NCBI GenBank assembly: GCA_027475525.1
Contig: JAMWFC010000049.1
Location: forward strand, 5,378,947-5,442,946
Source: Macrolepiota albuminosa
Taxonomy: Eukaryota; Basidiomycota; Agaricomycetes; Agaricales; Agaricaceae
Length of the DNA: 64,000 nt
Direction: 5' to 3'
In this document: in pieces, positions 45,394 through 55,786 of the stretch
Numbering within the stretch: the stretch's first letter is position 1
Layout: every line of letters starts with the position of its first letter
The notes under the pieces: model-generated
What the model saw: only the letters and a program-made list of their open reading frames with translations
What the model was told of the DNA's origin: nothing
The model's database searches: none
Translations under genes and position numbers: made by a program

Positions 45394-46325
45394 TGATAGG
45401 ACCCTATACAGGTTAGGCGCATCAACGGCAGGCTCGGCACCGGCTCCGGGAACCTTGCCGCATTTGTTCCGAACTTGGCGCACGCATTCTACCCATTTTA
45501 GGCCATTCCCGACGGCCGCGCACGGCAAGAAGCAGATCCAATCAGTGATAGCGCCAACGGCAGCAAGAATGACAACTGACAGATGGCATCAGTCAATAAC
45601 GACAGCGCTTAGCGAGAAGCCTGATCATCTATCAAAAACTGACGGACAGCTTGGCGTTTGACCTTGGCGTCCGACACCGCTTAGCGTCTCGATTTGGCGC
45701 CTGACATCGCTTAGGTACTCTGACGGACAGAAGGGTGATGGAGTGATGGTTTAGCTTCGCGATCTGTCGCCTGGCGTCGCTAAGGCTCTTGAATGGACGG
45801 TAGGGATCTGAAACCATTGGAGCTACCCCTTTGAAATTTTCCAGTTTACCGCACTCTGGCGTCATTAGCCACTGGCGACGGCGAACTTATTGTAGTATAA
45901 AAGTACTTACCGACTTGTACATTGGACAGCAGACGAATAGACCACAGTTTCCCCCACTTACTTCAGTCTCCCTTACGCTCAAGAGCTCATTTACGCTACG
46001 GTCGGCAACGTCGAACTCATCGGCAGTTACAGACGTTCGCCAACACTCGACATACTCGCGCCTTGCAACTACGGCAGGCATTATCGACGCTTAGAACTTC
46101 GCTAAGCTTACCGTGCTCTTGCCGCTCTTACCGCATTTTCTTAAGCGCTTTACCTTAGCGCTTGACACTTGCCGACTCCGTTACCGACTTTTACCCTTTT
46201 TCACAGACGCGTTCTCTGGGACCTGCCCGGGACTCCTCAACACACTTATAGCGCGCCCAACGCACACTCTTGGTACGGTAACACAATAGTTACATTTGTT
46301 ACTGACCAAACTTTGGGCGTCATCA
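45394..46325 (+). repeat. Right LTR of inner element (932 bp)
   Basis: No difference from the left LTR was found by eye. It is preceded by the polypurine tract ggggggaga (45385-45393). Confidence 0.95.
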
Positions 46326-46329
46326 CCGG

Positions 46330-48345
46330 CTTATCCAGCGCCTCGCCAGCGGCGCGTCTGAGGTCGCGTCTTCGCGACCAGTATCCGTGGTATCCACCAC
46401 GCACTCTGGGGAGCAGAGTTCCAGGGGCGTGAGCACACGCCCCACTGAGGCCAAGGCCTCACAACCCCGAAAGGATCGTCGGGGTAAGCAACCGGAAGTG
46501 CGCGCCTACGTCAATGTGCACTTCCCCGAGGATGCCCCGAAAGGGGCCCCAGGGGCTAACATCCCCTTTTTACCCGCTATACTGGTAGAGGGCCTGCCAG
46601 CCCGACTCCCGCGGTGTGTGTGGGCAATGGACCCACGTTCTGAGAAGTCGGAGCCGGAGAGGCTGCCTTCCCCTCCCTCCGACGACGATTGGTATGAGGA
46701 GCCTGAAGAGGCTCGTATGGAATCCCCAGTGCCGCACGAGACGGCGGCACAGCGTATGGCGCGCGAACGGCGCAACAGCAATCGACGAGCCAAGATGGAG
46801 CGTCGGGCGCAGAACAGCGCCAAACGAGGGGCCGCCCTCCTTGAGGACGAAACCGGGCGCATCCCTGATGCGCTCGGTGTGGTGATCTACCGTGATCACA
46901 CTATTGAGCGCCAAAACTCATTCTTTGGCGCGGGGTTGGCCCCCCAATTCTATTGGTCGCCAAGGACCAATACCATCTTCGTCGGGCAAGAGGCCCGCGC
47001 AGCCAGGTCCTTCGAGGACGACAAACCGGGCAACGCCGCCGCGACGCCCCACAACAGTAAGGTGTACCAAGTTGCACCTCGCGGGTTTCCCCGCAGCCCT
47101 CGAGAAGTCCGCAGACTTCACGCACTGGTCAACAACCAGTTTACGCCGCTTCGTCAGCGTCAGTTGGGCTACCTCTTGCTCAACGAATTCAAGCGGGTGG
47201 CGCTCAACTGCCACCCTACGGCCCGAGACAGAGCTATGTCTCATTTACTCGACGAGGTCGAGTATAGGACTATCGCGGTACCCTTCGCGAGTCCAGAGGA
47301 GTGGGAGAGTTTCCCGCGAATGATTGTGCCGTCGCGGCTCTATCGCCGCAAAGAGGGAGGGAAGATCGCCTTCGTCGGCCTTACCCCCTCTGATCCAAAG
47401 CAACCATTTGCTTTGGACTACCTGGGCTCATACGCCCTCCTCTATGGACGTCCTGGGACGTCCAATGTGTGGACCGGTCTGGCCATGGACCGAGCCATGC
47501 GCATTCATTGGCGCAGCCTCTTTGGGTTTGCGCTTGTACGCGCCCTCAGCGCCAGCCGCCCCTCTAAGGCCACGGTACACAAGTACCTGGCCTACGTCTT
47601 CGCCAGGCCAGGCCTCTATAAAGAGGCCGTGGCCGAGTACGAGGCGGCCACGGGGCGAGTCTTTGAGCCCATCCACGCCGACGACCCTACCTTCGAGGTT
47701 CGGGCTGTGGACATTCCGGAAGCGTCAGCTTCCGTGTTCTCCACTTCGGACGCGTTACGCGTCCTTCTCCACAATCAAATCCCGGTCAGCTGGGCTGACC
47801 ACGCGTACACTTATGGGGTCACCTACTTGGCCCATCTATTCTTCAGCGACAGCCGGCTCTACAACGAGGTGGCTGCTATCGACGACGAGAGGCTACAACG
47901 CCTCGATCACTACGGTACACCCCAGTCCATCCCTCAGTGGGATGGGTGGCGCGAGGGCACCATCGGCGATCGTCAACGCCTGATGCTCCAGCAGCAGGAC
48001 AGTCGTCGTGCATACGACGACGCGCTCGCCAAGGGGATGTACCTCTCTATCGGGCAAGACATTCATGCCCGCGAAATCTGGACGCGCCAGTACCCGTCCG
48101 ACACCGGGGATCTGCCTGATCCCCAACCAACCGTCTCGGGGTCGACCATCGACCCCAATCTCACACTGTCCCCCCTCCGGGACTATGACGATTCCCTGCC
48201 TGTAGCAGGGCCTTCGGGTACTTCTTACGCGCCCGCACCCGAGGATGAACTCCTCGACTACGACATGGACGACGCGACTGCCGATCCATTCCGGGAGCCT
48301 GGGGACTCTCCCATTGCCCCCGTCCCAGACTTACCGACGGCATGA
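46330..48345 (+). CDS. Outer element third ORF, 3' part (interrupted)
   Basis: After the right LTR of the inner element and the second ccgg, the same frame as 33824-35050 resumes and stays open for 671 codons to TGA 48343-48345. The pre-insertion ORF would have had about 1,080 codons. This half has a charged basic/coiled segment (RMARERRNSNRRAKMERR), then a globular-looking region at roughly 47050-47900 (REVRRLHALVNNQF, FVGLTPSDPKQP, VWTGLAMDRAMRIHWRSLFG, VTYLAHLFFSDSRLYNEV), then an acidic Pro-rich tail. I recognise no family. The composition of the globular part (aromatic, regular hydrophobic spacing) and the absence of stops suggest selection rather than chance. Confidence 0.78.
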   Translation, partial: LIQRLASGASEVASSRPVSVVSTTHSGEQSSRGVSTRPTEAKASQPRKDRRGKQPEVRAYVNVHFPEDAPKGAPGANIPFLPAILVEGLPARLPRCVWAMDPRSEKSEPERLPSPPSDDDWYEEPEEARMESPVPHETAAQRMARERRNSNRRAKMERRAQNSAKRGAALLEDETGRIPDALGVVIYRDHTIERQNSFFGAGLAPQFYWSPRTNTIFVGQEARAARSFEDDKPGNAAATPHNSKVYQVAPRGFPRSPREVRRLHALVNNQFTPLRQRQLGYLLLNEFKRVALNCHPTARDRAMSHLLDEVEYRTIAVPFASPEEWESFPRMIVPSRLYRRKEGGKIAFVGLTPSDPKQPFALDYLGSYALLYGRPGTSNVWTGLAMDRAMRIHWRSLFGFALVRALSASRPSKATVHKYLAYVFARPGLYKEAVAEYEAATGRVFEPIHADDPTFEVRAVDIPEASASVFSTSDALRVLLHNQIPVSWADHAYTYGVTYLAHLFFSDSRLYNEVAAIDDERLQRLDHYGTPQSIPQWDGWREGTIGDRQRLMLQQQDSRRAYDDALAKGMYLSIGQDIHAREIWTRQYPSDTGDLPDPQPTVSGSTIDPNLTLSPLRDYDDSLPVAGPSGTSYAPAPEDELLDYDMDDATADPFREPGDSPIAPVPDLPTA

Positions 48346-48390
48346 CCGTCGTATTATCTCGAGACCGTAGCTCGGTCTGATTGGGGGGTG

Positions 48391-48624
48391 TGTAGCGTAG
48401 TCCGCTATGTGGCGTTGGCCACATAGCTTTACTTACTGTATATTAGTACATATTATATTATATTTATTATAATATAATATTTATTTACATTCGTATATAA
48501 TTAGTTATTCAGCTGCTTACAAAGCAGCTTATTTTTGTTGTAAACTACATTGTCAATAGACCGGTCTGGTCTGATTCAGTGTTGTGTGCACATTAAGCTC
48601 TCTCAAATCAGTAACTTCGTTACA
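48391..48624 (+). repeat. Right LTR of outer element (234 bp)
   Basis: It is practically identical to 26142-26375, with one difference near the 3' end. A guanine-rich polypurine run (ggggggtg, 48383-48390) immediately precedes it and is the expected plus-strand primer site. Confidence 0.95.
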
Positions 48625-49140
48625 CAGATCTGGGCCACGAAACACTCCGCGTTGATTCTCATACTCCCAGTGTCTCTTCCAATCTATAGTATATGGGACA
48701 ACCGTTTCGTGGGAATGATGTGCTTAGTCAGTTTTGACAGTTTCTGACTAAGGCTGACAAAGGCTGACCAAGAACCTTCCTTTTAGGGTAACAACATAAG
48801 AGTTGGCTCATTTGAGTATTAAAAAATTCCAAGAAAATCACTAAAAATTCAGGAAAAATTCAGGAACTAATGATACACCGATTTAGATTTTCTTTTGAGA
48901 TTTATAAATGCTTAAATAAGTCTGAAGTTTTCAAGAAAAATTCAATTGGTGTGTTTTTCAGAAGATGTTAGTGAAAATGCTCAAATAATTCCAGGAAAAT
49001 CAACAGAAATTCAGGAAAAATTCAAGGGCTACTGATATACTGATTTTTGTTTTTTTTGGAGATTTATAAATGCTAAATAAAATCCGAAAAATTCAATTTA
49101 GTTTACAATAATGCTTTGAGAGTTGTGGAATGAGTGCTGA
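48625..49140. other. AT-rich stretch with imperfect 160-bp duplication
   Basis: No gene is supported. Similar runs (aattccaagaaaatca...ttcaggaaaaattcagg...gatttataaatgc) occur at about 48825-48920 and again at about 48987-49075, a diverged tandem duplication with a period near 162 bp. The right target duplication of the outer LTR element (cagat) is at 48625-48629. Confidence 0.7.
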
Positions 49141-50460
49141 GTTGTGAAGACCGAGGCCTTAACCGAACGAAGTGAGGTTGAGGCTGGGATTAAGCATTGA
49201 GTTGTGAAGACCGAGGCCTTAACCGAACGAAGTGAGGTTGAGGCTGGGATTAAGCATTGAGTTGTGAAGACCGAGGCCTTAACCGAACGAAGTGAGGTTG
49301 AGGCTGGGATTAAGCATTGAGTTGTGAAGACCGAGGCCTTAACCGAACGAAGTGAGGTTGAGGCTGGGATTAAGCATTGAGTTGTGAAGACCGAGGCCTT
49401 AACCGAACGAAGTGAGGTTGAGGCTGGGATTAAGCATTGAGTTGTGAAGACCGAGGCCTTAACCGAACGAAGTGAGGTTGAGGCTGGGATTAAGCATTGA
49501 GTTGTGAAGACCGAGGCCTTAACCGAACGAAGTGAGGTTGAGGCTGGGATTAAGCATTGAGTTGTGAAGACCGAGGCCTTAACCGAACGAAGTGAGGTTG
49601 AGGCTGGGATTAAGCATTGAGTTGTGAAGACCGAGGCCTTAACCGAACGAAGTGAGGTTGAGGCTGGGATTAAGCATTGAGTTGTGAAGACCGAGGCCTT
49701 AACCGAACGAAGTGAGGTTGAGGCTGGGATTAAGCATTGAGTTGTGAAGACCGAGGCCTTAACCGAACGAAGTGAGGTTGAGGCTGGGATTAAGCATTGA
49801 GTTGTGAAGACCGAGGCCTTAACCGAACGAAGTGAGGTTGAGGCTGGGATTAAGCATTGAGTTGTGAAGACCGAGGCCTTAACCGAACGAAGTGAGGTTG
49901 AGGCTGGGATTAAGCATTGAGTTGTGAAGACCGAGGCCTTAACCGAACGAAGTGAGGTTGAGGCTGGGATTAAGCATTGAGTTGTGAAGACCGAGGCCTT
50001 AACCGAACGAAGTGAGGTTGAGGCTGGGATTAAGCATTGAGTTGTGAAGACCGAGGCCTTAACCGAACGAAGTGAGGTTGAGGCTGGGATTAAGCATTGA
50101 GTTGTGAAGACCGAGGCCTTAACCGAACGAAGTGAGGTTGAGGCTGGGATTAAGCATTGAGTTGTGAAGACCGAGGCCTTAACCGAACGAAGTGAGGTTG
50201 AGGCTGGGATTAAGCATTGAGTTGTGAAGACCGAGGCCTTAACCGAACGAAGTGAGGTTGAGGCTGGGATTAAGCATTGAGTTGTGAAGACCGAGGCCTT
50301 AACCGAACGAAGTGAGGTTGAGGCTGGGATTAAGCATTGAGTTGTGAAGACCGAGGCCTTAACCGAACGAAGTGAGGTTGAGGCTGGGATTAAGCATTGA
50401 GTTGTGAAGACCGAGGCCTTAACCGAACGAAGTGAGGTTGAGGCTGGGATTAAGCAATGA
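49141..50460. repeat. 60-bp satellite array, 22 units
   Basis: There are twenty-two consecutive 60-bp units starting gttgtgaagaccgaggcc. All appear identical except for one base near the end of the last unit (aagcaatga versus aagcattga). Each unit contains an 8-bp stem, CCTTAACC with GGTTGAGG (first unit 49157-49164 and 49176-49183, one G-T pair), around an 11-nt loop gaacgaagtga. No spacers or open frame are maintained. This is a homogenised minisatellite. Confidence 0.97.
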
Positions 50461-50481
50461 GTTCTCTATACATACTTGGAG

Positions 50482-50508
50482 CCCTAACCAAACGAAGTGA
50501 GGTTAGGG
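50482..50508. repeat. Diverged satellite hairpin with compensatory change
   Basis: Just outside the array, ccctaacc (50482-50489) and ggttaggg (50501-50508) flank the loop aaacgaagtga. This is the same hairpin as in the array, with one base pair changed from T-A to C-G and the G-T pair changed to a Watson-Crick pair. Confidence 0.85.
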
Positions 50509-50530
50509 TGGAGGCTTAGTTGGGGGGGGT

Positions 50531-50592
50531 TTGGGGGCGAAGCCCCCAACGAGCTACGAAATTCGTGCCGAAGGCACGAATCGTAGCTCGTT
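50531..50592. repeat. Two adjacent strong hairpins with GAA loops
   Basis: The first hairpin is ttgggggc-gaa-gcccccaa (50531-50549). The second has arms 50548-50569 and 50573-50592 (20 pairs with a 2-nt bulge), closed by gtgcc-gaa-ggcac. Both have a GAA triloop, and the first contains the exceptionally stable GCGAAGC core. A TATA-like ttataaaaag follows at 50591-50600. The hairpins sit where the 5' end of the Ca2+-ATPase gene should be. Confidence 0.9.
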
Positions 50593-50599
50593 ATAAAAA

Positions 50600-53500
50600 G
50601 GGAAGGACGACAAGAGAAGGAATTTCTGAGGCTGACGAACGGACCGCGTATCAGCGGGAACTTGACCAAGACAAGAAATTTAATCCTTATCCGTTTGCTT
50701 TCAAACCGTTCCAGCTTGCGCATTTAGTCAACCCACCGCGTGACCTTGCAGCAATGGGTCATTTAGGTGGTATTCATGCGCTTCTCAGAGGTTTGGGAAC
50801 TGACGGTGAGAGAGGGCTGAGCAGCAAAGCCCTCGCCCACAATTCAGGTGCCCTTGTGTATCAGGCTGCAAAGGATCAGGAGCAAAGGGATAGAAAAAGG
50901 GCAGAAAAAAAGAATAAACAAAGTTGGCCATGGGGAAAGGGCGCAGGTCTAGGCGCGTCACAGCGACATGATATAATGCAGGATGAGGATGAAGGGAAGG
51001 ACAAAGAAGAGCCCAATTCACAAATTCTCGAACCGAGCCCCGATGTTCTCGACGCCTCTGTCGATGAGCGAAGACGGGTATACGGTCCAAACCTGTTGCC
51101 AAAAAGACCGACAAAGTCGCTTCTTTTCCTCATGTGGTTAGCTCTCAAGGATAAAGTCCTCGTATTACTATCAATTGCTGCTGTCATATCTCTGGCGCTA
51201 GGACTTTTCCAGGACTTCGGCACTCCTCGGCCACCGGAAGGAGGAGCTCCAGTTGATTGGGTCGAAGGTGTTGCTATAATGGTTGCAATTGCTATTGTCG
51301 TAAGTCCTGACTTTCATTCTTTCTCTCTCAAAAACCTGAATATCCTTGCGCCACAGGTAATCGTGGGGTCTCTCAATGACTGGCAAAAGGAACGTCAATT
51401 CAAGCAACTCAATGACAAGAAGGAGGAACGTGGAGTCAAGATTATTCGTAACGGAGTCGAATGTTTCATCGATTCAAAAGTTTGTCATCCCTCCGTTTTA
51501 CAATGCTCACAACTTTAAATATATGCTTCCAGGAAGTGGTTGTCGGCGACATTGCCCTTCTTGAACCAGGGGAAGTAGTTCCTTGTGATGGTGTTTTTAT
51601 TTCCGGCCAACATGTGCGATGCGACGAGGCAGGTGCCACTGGAGAGTCTGATGCTATGCGAAAGTTGAGTTATGAAGAGTGCATGGAGTTCATCAAAAGA
51701 GGTGGTCTTTTTTTCTGGGTTTCAGTTCCATTGACGTTCTGATCTTGTGTTGAACTCCATTAGATGGTCATTTGCCAGCACATACCGATTGTTTCGTTGT
51801 CTCTGGGAGTAAAGTCCTCGAAGGGGTTGGACGATATGTCGTTATAGCAGTTGGAACAAAATCATTCCATGGACGGATAATGATAGGTCAGTTATTTTGC
51901 TTCTTATTTGACATCGTTTTGATACAAAATCTTTTGATAGCGCTCCAGTCTGATCCGGAAACCACACCATTGCAGATCAAGCTCAACGCGCTGGCAGAAC
52001 TGATTGCAAAACTTGGTTCATTCGCCGGTTTGATCCTTTTCAGTGCACTCATGATTCGGTTTTTTGTCCAACTTGGCCAGAACGATCCGGTGCGTACGGC
52101 GAGCGAGAAGGGTATTGCTTTTGTCAACATCTTAATTATATCGGTGACTCTCATCGTTGTCGCCGTACCCGAGGGTACGTTTTTGAAATATCAATATCTT
52201 ATTTGTCTTCGTCTTTGTCTCATCACTATTGTATTTCTAGGTCTTCCTCTCGCTGTGACACTAGCTCTGGCCTTTGCTACGAAACGAATGACGTATGAAA
52301 ACCTTCTGGTTCGCATTCTCGGGTCTTGCGAGATCATGGCAAATGCTTCAGTTGTTTGCACGGATAAGACTGGGACGCTTACCACAAATTCTATGACGGT
52401 CGTGGCGGGATCTATTGGTGTACATGCCAAGTTCGTTAGAAATCTTGATGAAAACTCCACGCGACACAATGCTGACGGAAAGGACGATAATCCTGGTGAA
52501 CGCAAGAATCGTGATGACTTCTCCATAGACCAAGCTCGGCTTAATGATATTCTGCCCCCTGCCCTCCGTGAGCTTATCAACGAAGCTATTGCCGTTAGCT
52601 CTACGGCTTTTGAAGACAACGATATAAAGCTGGTGAAATGGTTTTTGTTGGCAGCAAGACAGAGACGGCTCTTTTGCAGTTTGCAAAGGAACTTGGATGG
52701 AAACGCTTCAAGGAAACACGAGATGCAGCGACTGTCGTTCAGATGATTCCATTTTCGAGCCAGCGAAAGGCAATGTGTGTTGTCGTCAAGTTGCCCGGTA
52801 ACGGTGTGTACCGAGCGTACTTGAAGGGCGCATCGGAGTTGTTGTCGAAGTCTTGCACTAAGCATGTTGTTGTGCATCCGCCTTTGGAGAAAGATTGGCA
52901 AGGACAAGAAGGGATTGAGGTGAAGGAAATTGACGAGCTCGAAGCGGACAATATCAATCGCACCATCATCTTCTATGCTAATCAGACTCTGAGGACAATT
53001 GCGTTATGCTACAGGGACTTCGAACAGTGGCCTCCGAAAGGCGTAGAACACAACGAGGAGAACGAGGTTAGTATATCTAGCTTCGACAGTCAACATGGTT
53101 CTAAATTTGAATATTCTCGCAGGTGGAATTTTCAGATTTGGTACAGGACTTGACACTTATCGGTATTACTGGTATCGAGGATCCACTTCGCCCGGGTGTT
53201 CGTGATGTGGTGTTGAAATGTCAGAAGGCTGGCGTCACTGTCAAGATGTGTACTGGTGACAATGTCCTTACTGCTCGCTCGATTGCTCTTCAGTGTGGTA
53301 TCTTCACGCCCAGAGGCATCATTATGGAAGGCCCGCACTTCAGGAAGCTGACGAAGGCAGATCGCATGGAAATCGTGCCGAGACTGCAAGTACTAGCACG
53401 TTCTTCGCCTGAGGATAAAGAGGTCCTTGTCAACACTCTCAAGAGTCCTGGTGAGATTGTCGGTGTTACTGGTGATGGTACGAATGATGGGCCTGCCTTG

Positions 53501-54842
53501 AAAGAAGCCAACGTCGGCTTTTCTATGGGTATTGTTGGGACAGAAGTTGCGAAGGAAGCTTCTGACATCATTCTTATGGACGATAACTTCGCCTCCATTG
53601 TCAAAGCTATTATGTGGGGTCGTTGTGTCAATGATGCTGTTCGTAAATTCTTGCAATTCCAACTTTCGACGAACGTCACGGCTGTCGTAATTACTTTCGT
53701 GTCTGCAGTGGCGAACGAAGAGGAAGCCTCTGTCCTCACTGCCGTTCAGCTGCTGTGGATCAACATTATCATGGACACTTTCGCTGCGTTGGCTCTTGCC
53801 ACTGATCCCGCTTCAGAGTCTCTTCTCGACAGACAGCCCGATAAAAAGACAACCCCTCTCTTTACGACGGACATGTACAAACAGATTTTCATCCAGTCTC
53901 TTTATCAGATCATAATCATCTTGGTCTTCCACTTTCTTGGACTTCATATCTTGGGATTCGAGCATACTGGTGACGCCCAACAAGACAGGAATACGGATTT
54001 GACCGTCCAGACTCTTGTGTTCAATGCTTTTGTCTTCGCTCAGATTTTCAACTCGTTGAATTGTAGGCGGCTCGATAAGAAACTCAACGTTTTCGAAGGA
54101 ATGCTAAGGAATCGATATTTCTTGGGCATCACACTTATCGGTTATTTTCTTCTTTTCTTACCTTGACATACGGAGTTATTGACATGCCTTGACAGAAATT
54201 GGTGTGCAAATCTTGATCGTTTTCGTTGGCGGTGATGCGTTCCAAGTCACACCGCTTAAAGGTCGTGAGTGGGGCATCTCACTCGCACTGGGTGTTGTGT
54301 CTCTTCCACTTGGCCTACTAATTCGTCTTCTCCCCAACGAACCATTTGAGAAAGTTTTCAAGAAGCTTGGTTTCCTTGGAAGGCCCGAAACATTGCCCAC
54401 CGTCAGCACGGAAGGCGAAGCTTGGAGTAATACCGTGAATATCGTCAGACAAAACCTTGGAACATTCACCAATATTCGTGGCGGACGGATGAGATCGTCT
54501 TCTATTGTCACAAGGGGCAAAATGGTCTTGAAGCGCTCTGATTCCGACGTCAAACACCCCAAGCTAACGTACGCATCTTATTTCAAATTTATATTCGTAT
54601 CTAATGCAACACACTTTATATATAGATCTTCCTATTTAATGACTATGATACCTTCACTCGTCGCTGGTACAGTAGCCGCTGGTCAGAGGACTGTTCCAGG
54701 CTCGCTTTCCGATCCCGCAGCCCACGACCCTTCGAGGTCATCAGCGGCCCTCATGGAAGGTCATCTCCGATTCCACCCCGATACTCCGCCTGATGACCCA
54801 ATCTTCAAACGATACGGGGGTGGGAACCATCAACTCGGTTAA
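50600..54842 (+). pseudogene. PMC1: Pmc1-type Ca2+-ATPase (P2B), 5' end lost and one frameshift
   Basis: This is a calmodulin-type calcium pump that in fungi moves cytosolic Ca2+ into the vacuole. Exons fit at about 50600-51299, 51357-51479, 51533-51701, 51764-51886, 51941-52174, 52241-53066, 53123-54140, 54196-54568 and 54626-54842. In order are an N-terminal region (FAFKPFQLAHLV, GGIHALLRGLGTD), actuator domain DEAGATGESD, TM4 VVAVPEGLPLAVTLALA, phosphorylation site CTDKTGTLTTNSM (about 52360), nucleotide-binding KTETALLQFAKELG and YLKGASELL, hinge TGDGTNDGPALKEANVG, and C-terminal membrane segments (LLWINIIMDTFAALALATDPA). Near 52629 the frame shifts by one base with no intron available (before MVFVGSKTETAL). 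The usual first exon and start codon are replaced by the hairpin and satellite tract. It is probably a pseudogene, unless a distant exon supplies the start and the shift is a sequence error. Confidence 0.85.
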
Positions 54843-55786
54843 GTCCTTTTTCTTTTCTTTTCTCCTAATAGTCGCACCAATCAGGCTGTGAGGGATGGGA
54901 GAAATGGCCACCAGATTCCCTATTATAAATCAGTCTCTGTCACCTCTCACATGCAAAATACCCTTTGCTTGACGTTTATTCACTTCCCTGTCATGGATTA
55001 GATAGACGGTTCATGAAAGGCATCTTACATGAGAAATTACACACGATCGTAATCAGAAATCACGTACAGTAGCCTACACCTCTACTATTCATACATAGAT
55101 AAACTTCATGTTTATGAACCAATGCATTGCACACAAATCTCAATGCCCAAATTTCCCTATACGTTTGAAGTCCCTTAGCAATGGCTCAGTTATGAGCCCG
55201 TCCAGATGGGACTCTTGGGAAGATTAGTAGTCATCATGTGTGCAAAGTAGACGTGCCTGCAGTCGAGGGGCCCATAACCCCACCAAGGACGGAATCAGCG
55301 CCTCCCCCTCCCGCAATTAACATTGCAATGGAGGAGGAGTCAATGGTGACGGAGACGGGCACGGTCACAGGAGCATCGTCAGATGAGTCATAGACCCATA
55401 TTTTATTTAGGTAACTCTGAGTAAAGCACTCAATCTGTTCAGGCTGACATGCACTCCAGGGTAGTGTGTATATACAGTGGACTCATAGGAGGAGTCACAC
55501 TTTTGTTCAATTTTTGTTTTTGATTTCAACTCATTGTTCTTTGCTGCTTGCATCATCTGTGCACTTGCACACTAAGAAACTGTGAGATTCAGTGTTCCTG
55601 AAAGACACGACCATTTTGTGCATGACACTAACATCCTGCAGCAACACAATGTGTGTCTTCGACTAATGGTTGCACTACCATGCATATTCTAGTCCACTTC
55701 AACTCCTCTCCTAAGACTGAGTATTCAGTCTCATTGAAGGATATGTAATGGAGTATCACACTTGTTACTAGCGTCAACAATGCTAT
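54843..55786. other. Intergenic stretch without a supported gene
   Basis: I see no exons with recognisable similarity. A TATA-like gtgtatatacagtgg near 55468 and the following T-rich tract resemble an LTR promoter, but no partner repeat was found in the window. Confidence 0.4.

Larger units (their letters stand above)
35051..46325 (+). mobile_element. Inner Ty3/gypsy LTR retrotransposon nested in the outer one
   Basis: An 11,275-bp element with 932-bp LTRs (35051-35982 and 45394-46325) starts tgataggacc and ends gtcatca. It is flanked by ccgg on both sides (35047-35050, 46326-46329). The LTRs appear identical, so insertion was very recent. The order is LTR, primer site, gag-protease, pol, a reverse-strand spliced gene, a polypurine tract, then LTR. 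It lacks the outer element's chromodomain and uses a different gag and RT type, so it is a separate family. Confidence 0.95.
26142..48624 (+). mobile_element. Outer Ty3/gypsy chromovirus-type LTR retrotransposon
   Basis: The element is bounded by 234-bp LTRs (26142-26375 and 48391-48624) that begin tgtagcg and end ttaca, and it is flanked by a 5-bp duplication cagat (26137-26141, 48625-48629). The order is LTR, gag with protease, pol with RT, RNase H, integrase and chromodomain, a third ORF, a polypurine run, then LTR. Total length is 22,483 bp, of which 11,279 bp are an inner element plus its target duplication. The outer element itself is therefore about 11.2 kb. The LTRs differ at one position that I can see (cttcatt versus cttcgtt), implying recent insertion. 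No convincing tRNA primer-binding site follows the left LTR. Confidence 0.96.

Noticed and set aside
46169..46432. Frames inside the two 932-bp LTRs as genes
   Set aside because: They are LTR sequence present in both copies, short, and without motif.
33824..48345. Third ORF as an envelope gene
   Set aside because: No signal peptide, transmembrane segment or furin-like site is visible in either half.
49141..50460. Regular array of identical units resembling a CRISPR
   Set aside because: The 60-bp units are contiguous with no variable spacers, the context is a eukaryotic genome, and no cas-like gene is present. It is a satellite.
55400..55560. LTR-like promoter and T-rich tract
   Set aside because: No matching repeat or target duplication within the window.
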